Below, in pieces: positions 54,422-61,874 of a stretch of DNA of 64,000 nt. Under the pieces are notes generated by a model. That model had not been told where the DNA came from. It did no database searches and saw nothing but the letters and a program-made list of their open reading frames with translations. Each line of letters opens with the position of its first letter. Within the stretch, counting starts at the first letter, position 1. This stretch comes from Anaerolineaceae bacterium. GTDB taxonomy: Bacteria > Chloroflexota > Anaerolineae > Aggregatilineales > Phototrophicaceae. The position numbers and the translations under genes are program-made. The stretch spans positions 34,771-98,770 of the forward strand of contig JACKCH010000021.1 of assembly GCA_020634115.1 (NCBI GenBank). The letters run 5' to 3'.

Positions 54422-54687
54422 GAGGCCGGGATTGTCCTCAAAAAATAGATGCCCCTGCTTCGTTTCAGGGAGGGTCTGAGGCCCTCCCTGACAATCCACA
54501 CCCCATTTCCTCGACAAACGGCAAAGAATGTGTCAGAATATTTGTTAATGACCCTTAACATAGTCAAAAGTGTTTTTGCACTAGCGTAAACTACGTTTGT
54601 TGAAATAGATTTCCTCAAAACTAATCACCTTTCGGAAAAACTTTTTCCTCCCAATCGAAAATTGCATCACCGAAAGTGAGTAGCCTC

Positions 54688-55704
54688 ATGGCTCAACATC
54701 ATCTATGTGTCATTGAAGGGGATGGAATCGGCCACGAGGTCATCCCGGCAGCTATTCGGGTTTTGCTTACCGTGCTTCCCGATGTCGAGATTCAGCCATT
54801 AGGGGCGGGCTGGGAATACTTCGAGCAGACCGGCCACCCCATGCACCCGGACACGCTTGAGGCAGTGACCTCTGTGAAGGCGGTGCTAATCGGGACGATC
54901 ACCACTCCCCCGTACCCGATAGAAGGCTATTCGTCGCCGGCGATGAAACTGCGCCGTGCGCTTCAGGCTTTCGCGAACCTGCGCCCGACGACATCGCTTC
55001 CCATTCCCACCTCACGGGCGGGCATTGACCTGCTCATCGTGCGTGAAAATACCGAAGATGTGTATGTCGGCCACGAGCATACCGAAGACGAAGGCCATAC
55101 CGGTATTTCGGAGAAAGTCATCACCCGTGAGGCCACTGAGCGCGTCAGCCAGTTGGCGTTTGAGATGGCGGTGCGCGGGGGGCGGCAGAAAGTGACGATT
55201 GTGCATAAAGCCAATGTACTCCAGCAAACCGACGGCCTGTTCCGCCGCGTGGCGCTGGAAGTCGCCTCGTATTACCCCGAAATCACGACCGACGAGTTTT
55301 ATGTGGATACCGCCGCCTACTGGATGGTGAAAGAGCCAACGCGCTTCGACGTGATTCTGACGCCCAACCTGTACGGCGACATTCTTTCCGATATGGCCGC
55401 AGCCTGGGGGGGCGGTCTGGGGCTGGCTCCGTCGCTCAGCCTGGGGAAAGAAGTCGCTATCGCAGAACCTGCACACGGCAATGTTCCCGCTATCGCCGGG
55501 AAAGGGATTGCCAATCCCACCGCAGCGATCCTGAGTGTCGCCATGCTGCTGCGTTACCACTGGCAGTTACCGGAAGTCGCCCAGCACATTGAAGACGCGG
55601 TGCGGGTGACCCTGAGCGAGGGGGACTATACTGCCGATGTCGTGATGGATGGCGCATTATCCACCGAACAATTCACGGATCGAGTGTGCAGTCACTTATC
55701 GTGA
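54688..55704 (+). CDS. Isocitrate/isopropylmalate dehydrogenase family protein
   Basis: 338-residue beta-decarboxylating dehydrogenase. Start region VIEGDGIGHEVIPAA, the substrate Arg helix LRRALQAFANLRP, ENTEDVYVG (close to NAD-isocitrate dehydrogenases), catalytic Tyr and Lys in the segments TEDEGH and HKANVLQQTDGLF, metal Asp in TPNLYGDILSDMAA and cofactor loop EPAHGNVPAIAGKGIANP. Isopropylmalate, isocitrate and homoisocitrate enzymes share these. The ENTED form slightly favours isocitrate; no leu or citrate genes are adjacent to decide. GTG 54676 is an alternative start. Confidence 0.88.
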   Translation: MAQHHLCVIEGDGIGHEVIPAAIRVLLTVLPDVEIQPLGAGWEYFEQTGHPMHPDTLEAVTSVKAVLIGTITTPPYPIEGYSSPAMKLRRALQAFANLRPTTSLPIPTSRAGIDLLIVRENTEDVYVGHEHTEDEGHTGISEKVITREATERVSQLAFEMAVRGGRQKVTIVHKANVLQQTDGLFRRVALEVASYYPEITTDEFYVDTAAYWMVKEPTRFDVILTPNLYGDILSDMAAAWGGGLGLAPSLSLGKEVAIAEPAHGNVPAIAGKGIANPTAAILSVAMLLRYHWQLPEVAQHIEDAVRVTLSEGDYTADVVMDGALSTEQFTDRVCSHLS

Positions 55705-55736
55705 TATAAGTTTCATCAAATGTCCGCAAACTTTAA

Positions 55737-55765
55737 TGGACAGATCAGCCCACAAGTGGCATAAT
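55737..55765 (+). promoter_or_regulatory. Probable sigma-70-type promoter
   Basis: TGGACA (55737-55742) and CATAAT (55760-55765) are spaced by 17 bases, 50 bases upstream of the CheY-like gene. Position and spacing fit a housekeeping promoter. Confidence 0.5.
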
Positions 55766-55814
55766 ATGAAGTGTATGATGCCGCTTAGTTGCCTGTTTAT
55801 TATCGAGGATAAAA

Positions 55815-56180
55815 ATGCCCTCTGTTCTGGTTGTGGACGATGAACCCAGCATCCTCAACATTTTTCAGATTATCCTATCAAAACAGGGATATACGGTGTT
55901 GACCGCTGACTCTGGGCGACAGGCACAACTCTTGCTGGCAGTCGCTAATCCGGATATAGTCATTCTGGATGTCAATCTGCCAGATGTTCAGGGCGGGGTG
56001 ATTTGTGAACGCATCAAGTATATGACCCCCTCGATGCCGGTGGTGATGTGTAGCGCGGGAGCGCAGGTGCGTGATGACGAATATATCCGGCGAATTGGGG
56101 CGGACGCTGTGCTGCTCAAGCCGTTCAAGTCCTCAGATTTAATGGGTTTGATGGATCGTTTTTTCAACGTGGAGGCGTAA
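55815..56180 (+). CDS. Single-domain CheY-like response regulator
   Basis: 121-residue stand-alone receiver. Acidic pair VVDDEPS, phosphoacceptor Asp in VILDVNLPD, Ser in VMCSAG, Lys in LLKPFKS. No output domain, so it probably acts by protein contact or as a phosphorelay intermediate. GAGGAT precedes the ATG, with a promoter at 55737 and a terminator at 56224; it is a separate transcription unit. No chemotaxis genes lie nearby and the partner kinase is not evident. Confidence 0.9.
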   Translation: MPSVLVVDDEPSILNIFQIILSKQGYTVLTADSGRQAQLLLAVANPDIVILDVNLPDVQGGVICERIKYMTPSMPVVMCSAGAQVRDDEYIRRIGADAVLLKPFKSSDLMGLMDRFFNVEA

Positions 56181-56223
56181 TCGCCCGCGAATCACATCCC
56201 GCTTACGATCATCTCAATAAAAT

Positions 56224-56262
56224 CAGTGCCGAGTGTCCAGCAGACGACCTCGGCACTGTTGT
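56224..56262 (+). terminator. Terminator of the CheY-like gene
   Basis: CAGTGCCGAG (56224-56233) pairs perfectly with CTCGGCACTG (56249-56258), followed by TTGTTT. The loop of 15 bases is long, but the stem is strong. Confidence 0.7.
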
Positions 56263-56311
56263 TTCAGGCGTTGATACGCGATCAACGGGTTAGAGCCAGT
56301 ATTTTCACTGG

Positions 56312-57343
56312 CTACCCGCCGCCTTGCTGGTTAGGATTGCTGTTGGGTAGCTGCCAGAAATCAGGATGTTTGGGGTCAGCGTAGCGCATCATATCGGTTT
56401 CCTGCGACCAGTATTTGGTGTAGGTGGCCTGGGTCGCCTCGTCATTCCAGGCGATAACCTCCGCGTCCGGCAGCGCGGTTTTCTCATCGAAGCGTGTGTT
56501 TTTCAAATAAGCCTGTTTCAGGTTCGCCCGATGCAGACTCGCCTGGCGCAGGTCTGCGTTAGAAAGATCCGTGTGGCTCAGATTGGCGCCGAATAAATAT
56601 GCGCCGCTCAGATTCGCATGAAACAGATTAGAGCCACCGAAGTCGGTACTGTACAGCACGGCCGTCGAGAAATTGAATTTATAAAAATCGGTGCGGGATA
56701 AATCCATACCGGTCAGGCGGATTTCCGCCAGTAAGGTGCCGCGTTCCCCCGTTACCAGGCCGGTTTCCCGCAGGAAGTTGGCGACCAAATTGCGCCGCTG
56801 CACGTCCAACGATTTGAAGGCCGTAATCGTTCGGGAGCGGGCGACGGTCACGACGGCGGTGGCCTCTGCCAGTGTGTCGTTGTCTATCGCGTCAGACGAT
56901 GCTTCTGCGCCCTTCTGACTATTCGCTGCGGACTTCTTTTGCAGGCGGTCAGCAGTCACAATATCCAGCATCGTCTGTAAACGATCCCGAATCATCAGGT
57001 CGGACATATCATCCAGATAACTCTGGAAGATACTATCCATCAGATTGTCCCGCGCCTGCTGTTTTTCCCGTTCGGCCTGGCGTTCTTCACGTTCTTTTTC
57101 GAGCGATTCTTCCCGTTTATTGCGGCCCTCTTCAATCCGCTGCAGGAACAGGCCGCCCCCCGCCAGCACGAGTGGCACGATAATCAACTCCAGCCAGTCC
57201 CAGACATTTTTGCCCTGTAGACCTGACCACTCGACCTGATAGAGAAAAACAACGATGAGGATAAACGCAGCGACGAGGATGCCCAGCCTGCCTATATCGC
57301 TCTGCCACCACTTTCTTACTTCGGCTTCCGATGCATTGTCCAT
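56312..57343 (-). CDS. Membrane-anchored pentapeptide-repeat protein
   Basis: 343 residues. Two membrane helices (LGILVAAFILIVVFLYQV and LELIIVPLVLAGGGLFLQ), then a long charged coiled coil (GRNKREESLEKEREERQAER) and a helical region. A C-terminal pentapeptide-repeat solenoid of about fourteen units follows (LSRTDF, GANLSHTDLSNADLRQASLH, RANLKQAYLKNTRF). This organisation is common in cyanobacterial and Chloroflexota proteins of unknown role. The start ATG 57343 follows GGAGAGGGAGAG. No partner is known. Confidence 0.85.
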   Translation of the reverse strand: MDNASEAEVRKWWQSDIGRLGILVAAFILIVVFLYQVEWSGLQGKNVWDWLELIIVPLVLAGGGLFLQRIEEGRNKREESLEKEREERQAEREKQQARDNLMDSIFQSYLDDMSDLMIRDRLQTMLDIVTADRLQKKSAANSQKGAEASSDAIDNDTLAEATAVVTVARSRTITAFKSLDVQRRNLVANFLRETGLVTGERGTLLAEIRLTGMDLSRTDFYKFNFSTAVLYSTDFGGSNLFHANLSGAYLFGANLSHTDLSNADLRQASLHRANLKQAYLKNTRFDEKTALPDAEVIAWNDEATQATYTKYWSQETDMMRYADPKHPDFWQLPNSNPNQQGGG

Positions 57344-57476
57344 TGCTCTCCCTCTCCTTACTATGAGCATCAACTATAGTATCAAAAAACACGCTCATCA
57401 TCCCTAAATTGCTCGACAGGAATTCTGAGCGTGGTAGCTGAAGCCGGTTGTTGCGTATTGGTGGGGTTTCTTTCTT

Positions 57477-58334
57477 TTAGTACCCCCGCACCTGCACGAA
57501 ACTGATGATGGCGACATTCTGATCGCAGGTGTCGCGGGTGGCAACGGTATAAACCTCTGAAAGCGGCGCACCCTGGATACTCAGTAATTGCACAGTGTAG
57601 GTGCCAATGCCCGGCGCTTCGCCCAGCGGCATCTCAAACCCGCCCGGCCCATAGTTCAGCGCGCCGCCCGTACCTACCGTTTCATCCAGGCCGTTCCCCT
57701 GCACGCGCACGCCCAGCCCGGCCACCGGCTGCCCCGCCGTATCCGTCACTGACCCGGCGATACTCAGCCAGTTACAGCCCTTTTCCCCGGCGTTCGGCAC
57801 ATAAATAATGCCGCTGGCGGCCATCTGGAAGGGAAACGGCAAGTCGCGCTGGAGCTGATCCGGCGGGAGTGGGGTAAAAGTTGCCGTTGGCCCAGCCGTT
57901 GGGAACAGGGTCGCCGTTGGTGGCAGCGGCGTGGTCGTGATGATGATCGGAAATGGCGTGAATGGTGGCAGCGGATTCAGCGGCGTATAGGGGTCAACCG
58001 CGATGATAATATAGACCGCCAGCAGCGCCACCGTTGCCACCGCGAACAGCAACGCCACGAGGTTCGGCAGCAGCCTGCGGCGCGGTTTGGCCGTACGTTT
58101 GGCGGGGGTGGGCGGTTTGCTCCCGCCCGTATCCAGCGGCGGGAAGCGATCTGCGTCCGGTGTCACCACGAGCGGTGGAAATGGCAAATTCTCCGGTTCG
58201 GCAACCGAGGACTCAGCCTCTGCCGGGACATCCTCGAAGTCATCCGGTGGGAACAGCGGTCCGCGCGTATCCAGTTTTTTCTTGCGGTCTTTCCGTGTGA
58301 CGCGCCGGATGCCGCGATTCTCGTCGTCGTTCAT
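57477..58334 (-). CDS. Membrane-anchored surface protein (paralogue A)
   Basis: 285 residues. A Pro/Glu-rich cytoplasmic start (about 1-88), one membrane helix (LVALLFAVATVALLAVYIII), a Pro/Thr/Phe-rich linker (TPLPPTATLFPTAGPTATF), and a C-terminal domain of about 110 residues with two Cys (GCNWLSIAGSV, RDTCDQNVA). The C-terminal domain resembles carboxypeptidase-regulatory-type beta sandwiches (DTAGQPVAGLGVRV). Same domain and Cys positions as the gene upstream on this strand; four bases separate them, so an operon is likely. Function unknown, presumably cell surface. Confidence 0.7.
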   Translation of the reverse strand: MNDDENRGIRRVTRKDRKKKLDTRGPLFPPDDFEDVPAEAESSVAEPENLPFPPLVVTPDADRFPPLDTGGSKPPTPAKRTAKPRRRLLPNLVALLFAVATVALLAVYIIIAVDPYTPLNPLPPFTPFPIIITTTPLPPTATLFPTAGPTATFTPLPPDQLQRDLPFPFQMAASGIIYVPNAGEKGCNWLSIAGSVTDTAGQPVAGLGVRVQGNGLDETVGTGGALNYGPGGFEMPLGEAPGIGTYTVQLLSIQGAPLSEVYTVATRDTCDQNVAIISFVQVRGY

Positions 58335-58338
58335 ACGA

Positions 58339-59109
58339 TCAACTCGGACGTGTCCGCCGGAAGTTCACCAATGCCAGATTTTTCGAGCAGTCCTGCGGGA
58401 AGGTGACAGTAATCAACTGCGAGACGACCGTACCAAGCTGTGACCGCAGTTCCACCTGATAGGTGTTGCCGTTGATCTTGTTATCCACCGGCACTTCCCA
58501 ACCAGATGAGCCGATCAGCGTGTTATCGCCACTGGTCACAATACGATCCACATCCACGCCAAAGACATGCACCTGTAACCCGTTGAGCGGATTACCGTTT
58601 TCATCAAACACTTGCCCGGCAATCCCCTGCCAGGCACAGCCCACGCTCGCCCGATTCTGGAAGTTTTCGGTGAAAATCACCTGGTTATCGCGCAGTTCAA
58701 ACAGGAACGGCGACAGCGTCGGTTCGGGCGTGTTGGTCGGCGCGGTAGAGGTAGCCGTCGCAGTGGGAGTCGGGCTGATCGATGGTGTAAAGGTCGCGCT
58801 CGCCGTGAAGGTTGGGCTGGGGGTATCCGTAATCGTCGGGGAAAGCGTTGGCAGCGGCGTTGCCGTATGGGTGTTGGTTGGCGTCAGTGTATCCGTCGGC
58901 GTCAATGTGAAGGTGGGCGGCTGCGTGTTGGTCGGTGTATCGGTGGGCGTCAGGGTGGGAAGTACGACCTGCGTGGGAATATCCACCACTTCCTGCACCT
59001 GGGCCGTTGGCCCGGCCAACCGCGTGACCACCAAAACCACTGCGACCAGGGTCAGCACCAGGAAAATCAGACTGATTAGATTAAAAATACCCGCCGAGCT
59101 TGATCTCAT
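58339..59109 (-). CDS. Membrane-anchored Thr/Pro-linker surface protein (paralogue B)
   Basis: 256 residues. N-terminal membrane helix (IFNLISLIFLVLTLVAVVLV, 8-27), then a Thr/Pro/Ser linker of about 80 residues (TPTDTPTNTQPPTFTLTPTD and similar) and a C-terminal two-Cys domain (GCAWQGIAGQV, FPQDCSKNLALV). The linker is typical of Chloroflexota exported proteins and may be O-glycosylated. The domain matches paralogue A (DENGNPLNGLQVHV). GAGGG precedes ATG 59109. Its first 32 residues resemble the 35-residue peptide encoded at 59340. Confidence 0.72.
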   Translation of the reverse strand: MRSSSAGIFNLISLIFLVLTLVAVVLVVTRLAGPTAQVQEVVDIPTQVVLPTLTPTDTPTNTQPPTFTLTPTDTLTPTNTHTATPLPTLSPTITDTPSPTFTASATFTPSISPTPTATATSTAPTNTPEPTLSPFLFELRDNQVIFTENFQNRASVGCAWQGIAGQVFDENGNPLNGLQVHVFGVDVDRIVTSGDNTLIGSSGWEVPVDNKINGNTYQVELRSQLGTVVSQLITVTFPQDCSKNLALVNFRRTRPS

Positions 59110-59183
59110 TGAAGAACCCTCATGAATTTTTGCGTGACCTATCCGAATATTGCCGGATTATATGGTAAAAAAGTGAGTTTTTC

Positions 59184-59211
59184 GTAGGAGCGCACCGCCG
59201 TGCGCCCCTAC
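59184..59211. repeat. Dispersed GTAGGAGCG palindrome
   Basis: GTAGGAGCGCAC CGCC GTGCGCCCCTAC, arms complementary over 12 bases except one. It is the member with both outer ends (GTAGG and CCTAC) preserved. Confidence 0.65.
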
Positions 59212-59339
59212 ATGGTTGCTATTTTACAGTGACTCTGTAGATGCAGCCCCGCCAAACACGCCGTATTATCACCGTGTTGAATCCTTAAGCAGCACAAGCT
59301 CCGTGTCCTGGTTCAACCAGTGCATTTTACGGATAGTGA

Positions 59340-59447
59340 CTATGCCGACCTCAATAACTGGGTGATGACCACAACCAGCACCACCACACTCAACGCCAGA
59401 AAGATGATACTCACGACATTATAGATGCGAGACGGTCCTTGCCCCAT
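59340..59447 (-). CDS. 35-residue single-helix membrane peptide
   Basis: ORF MGQGPSRIYNVVSIIFLALS continuing VVVLVVVITQLLRSA; one membrane helix spans nearly the whole peptide. GGGGGTGA at the stop of the PpiC gene precedes ATG 59447 by five bases, so it is well placed for translation. It matches the N-terminal anchor of paralogue B (SxIxNxxSxIFLxLxxVxVVLVV). It may be a functional small protein or an anchor left after loss of a paralogue's exported domain. Confidence 0.55.
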   Translation of the reverse strand: MGQGPSRIYNVVSIIFLALSVVVLVVVITQLLRSA

Positions 59448-59451
59448 GATG

Positions 59452-60369
59452 TCACCCCCAATACTTTTCGATGGTTGCACCTTCACGCTGGGTTCGCAGC
59501 CAGTTTTCAAAGCGTACCTGGGAGACGTACGCCAACATTTCTGGCTCTATCGGGCGATCCCCCAGCTCTAAGGTCTGGATAATGTGATAGCCCAGTGAAG
59601 TTTCGATCGGCCCGGCAATCTGTCCCGGTTGGAGCGACAATGCCACATCAGCCAGTTCCGGGGTAATCAGACCATCACGCGGGAACCAGCCCAAATCCCC
59701 TCCGGCCTCACGGGTGGACGCATCCAGTGAGTGTGCCGCCGCTAACCCGGCGAAATCCGCCCCGGCTCCTAACTGAGCCAGCAGGTCATTCGCCTCGGCG
59801 AGGGTTGCCACCAGGATATGACGGGCGTGCGCCTGGGGAACAGCCCCCTGGATGTCCTGAATCACACGATCCCGAACAAGGTTGGCGACCAGCGTCTCCC
59901 GCAGGGTGGTATTAAATTCATCTGCGGTGTACATATTGGTTACCAGCCATTGCTGCCAGGCGGCCTCGCTCCCGGCAAGGTTGATGTTTTCCTGTACCTG
60001 TACCTGGAGTTCCTCATCGCTGATGCCTAACCCCATCCCCTCAGCGGCCTGCTCGATCAGCACCTGTTCAATCAGTTGATCCAGAACTTCGTTCTCCAGC
60101 GTGGTCGCGTTGGCGGCATCCACCACAAACTGCTGGCGACGTTCCAATGCGCGCTGAAATTCCGGCAGGGTGATTTCAGCGCCATTGACCCGCGCTACCA
60201 GAGGGACACCACTGGCATTGGCCGGGAGTTGGGGGGTGGCGGGTGTGGCCTGGGGGACTGTGGTCGCGGAATTATTGCCGGTTTCCGGCGCAGCTTGCCC
60301 GCCGCAGGCTGTTAAAATCCCCATCAGAATAGCAAATAACCCTATTGAAAAGCGAAAAGAACGAGTCAC
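59452..60369 (-). CDS. Peptidyl-prolyl isomerase lipoprotein (PpiC/SurA type)
   Basis: 305 residues. Lipoprotein signal with lipobox ILTAC (Cys near 22), then a short linker, a SurA-N-like helical chaperone region (about 45-165: ARVNGAEITLPEFQRALERR, ENINLAGSEAAWQQW) and a parvulin domain (about 175-270: AHARHILVATLAEANDLLAQ, AGGDLGWFPRDGLITPELA, GYHIIQTLELGDR). It would fold exported proteins at the outer face of the membrane. Start GTG 60369 with GGAGAGATT. Its 5' region and signal peptide are nearly identical to those of the glycosidase gene at 60547. Confidence 0.9.
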   Translation of the reverse strand: MTRSFRFSIGLFAILMGILTACGGQAAPETGNNSATTVPQATPATPQLPANASGVPLVARVNGAEITLPEFQRALERRQQFVVDAANATTLENEVLDQLIEQVLIEQAAEGMGLGISDEELQVQVQENINLAGSEAAWQQWLVTNMYTADEFNTTLRETLVANLVRDRVIQDIQGAVPQAHARHILVATLAEANDLLAQLGAGADFAGLAAAHSLDASTREAGGDLGWFPRDGLITPELADVALSLQPGQIAGPIETSLGYHIIQTLELGDRPIEPEMLAYVSQVRFENWLRTQREGATIEKYWG

Positions 60370-60483
60370 AATCTCTCCTGCAAGGATGTAGGCCAGTAAA
60401 CTGCGCTGCCTCAACTGGTATTATGCAACCTGTCACGCTTTCGGGCAAGTGACACTCGAATTTCGGGCAGAGTGCAATCAAAC

Positions 60484-60513
60484 AACAATAGGGCAGCCTG
60501 AACAGACTACCCT
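60484..60513 (-). terminator. Terminator after the glycosidase lipoprotein
   Basis: Minus strand AGGGTAGTCTG TT CAGGCTGCCCT then ATTGTTGTTTG; eleven-base stem with G-T pairs, 34 bases after the stop at 60547. Confidence 0.65.
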
Positions 60514-60546
60514 TGCTGATTCGATTGAGAACGACCGACCTATCCG

Positions 60547-61629
60547 TTAGTTACCGTTCATCACCGCGCCCAGCGTCTCGCAGGCGTTACAGATGTTTCC
60601 CGGACGGATAATTGCATACCCGGCCTGCGGGTCAGCGCCGTATTCGGTGGCATCCACGTTCCACACGATCATCAGGCGGACCCGGCCTGAATCCTTGGAA
60701 AGTGTCGCCGCTTCCGCCAGCCAGATCGCCTGATTCTCCACTGTGGTGTCAGCCGCCCATTCAAACCCTGGGGGCACCCGGCCATATCCCTCGGAAGACA
60801 GATACCCCAACTCAGTGAAACACAGCGGTTTGCTGGGGAAAATAGCAGTATAGGTGTTCACCATGCTCGAATAGTATCGGGTGTAGTGACTGCTGTTTCC
60901 ACGCGGATCGCCGGAGGATTGAGTCGGGGAGAGAATGCCCTCGTTATAGTGAATCCCGACACAGTCCATAAACTGCGCAGCACCCGCCTCTGCCATCTGT
61001 TGCAGGAAAGGTGCGTCGTCACAGCCATCGGCGGAACATCCGGCAAAAAAGCCGGTGGGAGCAGGTGCGCCGCTGATGACCATCACGTTAGGATTGGCGT
61101 CCTTGATGGCATTGTACGCCGCAGTCAGCATTTGCGTATAGGCGTCACCGCCGATTTGTCCAACCGGCCATTCCCGATCAATATTCTGCTCATTCCAGAC
61201 TTCGATGCCATCCGGCCCCAGGGCGGCGACTCTGCCCAGGAAGTTGGCGAAATCCTGGTAGTAATGGGTTGGATCGGCTGCCAACTGTTCCTTGTTTCCC
61301 TTGATGCTCAACAGCACCTTGAAACCGTTGCCATGGGCGGCAAGAATAGTGCTTCTCACGCTGCTGGGTGAATCCCCCTGGTCATACACCACCTGTTGCT
61401 TGAACCAGGTCATCCCGGCACTTTTCATTAAATTGAGGTGGGTGAAGCTGAATATTTGTCCACCCAAGTCAAATTCGTCAACAACGAGTGGGGGTGGGGT
61501 GGGCGTATCGGTCATGACCGGTGGGGGCGTGACGGTAGGCGTTTGCTCAGTCCCTCCATCGCAGGCTGTCAAAATCCCCATCAATATAACAAATAACCCT
61601 ATTGAAGCGAGAAAAGAACGAGTCACCAT
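60547..61629 (-). CDS. Clan GH-A-like glycosidase lipoprotein
   Basis: 360 residues. Lipoprotein signal with ILTAC, short Pro/Thr linker, and a (beta/alpha)8 catalytic domain with acid/base Glu in EVWNEQN and nucleophile-like Glu in PLCFTELGYLS, the pattern of clan GH-A enzymes (GH5/GH39-like). GFKVLLSIKGNKEQ and VISGAPAPTGFF are shared with the LysM glycosidase upstream, about 80 percent identical by eye. Substrate unknown; the LysM sibling suggests a wall or capsule glycan. ATG 61629 lies after GGGAGGAGAT. Confidence 0.83.
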   Translation of the reverse strand: MVTRSFLASIGLFVILMGILTACDGGTEQTPTVTPPPVMTDTPTPPPLVVDEFDLGGQIFSFTHLNLMKSAGMTWFKQQVVYDQGDSPSSVRSTILAAHGNGFKVLLSIKGNKEQLAADPTHYYQDFANFLGRVAALGPDGIEVWNEQNIDREWPVGQIGGDAYTQMLTAAYNAIKDANPNVMVISGAPAPTGFFAGCSADGCDDAPFLQQMAEAGAAQFMDCVGIHYNEGILSPTQSSGDPRGNSSHYTRYYSSMVNTYTAIFPSKPLCFTELGYLSSEGYGRVPPGFEWAADTTVENQAIWLAEAATLSKDSGRVRLMIVWNVDATEYGADPQAGYAIIRPGNICNACETLGAVMNGN

Positions 61630-61710
61630 ATCTCCTCCCTGCCGATGTAAGCACACCGTGTCACTTGCTCGAGCAAGTGACACTCGAACTTCGGGCTGCG
61701 CGTAAATTAA

Positions 61711-61735
61711 AGGGCAGTCTGTTCAGGCTGCCCTT
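61711..61735 (-). terminator. Terminator between the glycosidase genes
   Basis: Minus strand AGGGCAGCCTG AA CAGACTGCCCT TTAATTTA: eleven-base stem followed by T-rich sequence. It is the same hairpin as at 60484 in inverse orientation, 140 bases after the stop at 61875. Confidence 0.65.
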
Positions 61736-61804
61736 ATTGATTCCACTGGAAATCTATCCGTAAATCTGTCCTTCTGACTTCACCTCTGCTGCTGCGCTTA
61801 TTTT

Positions 61805-61830
61805 CCTCTCTCTCTGTTGATGGAGAGAGG
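61805..61830. repeat. CCTCTCTC hairpin repeat
   Basis: CCTCTCTCTC TGTTGATG GAGAGAGG followed by GGTGAGG; third example of the hairpin family at 102 and 34879. It lies just after the LysM glycosidase gene. Confidence 0.5.
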
Positions 61831-61874
61831 GGTGAGGCCAAGCATAAACCGGATATTACGGATAAATCCGTTCG

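Noticed and set aside
58463..59125. Plus-strand open frame rich in Gly and Val
   Set aside because: Reverse complement of the Thr/Pro linker of the surface protein; repetitive composition explains it.
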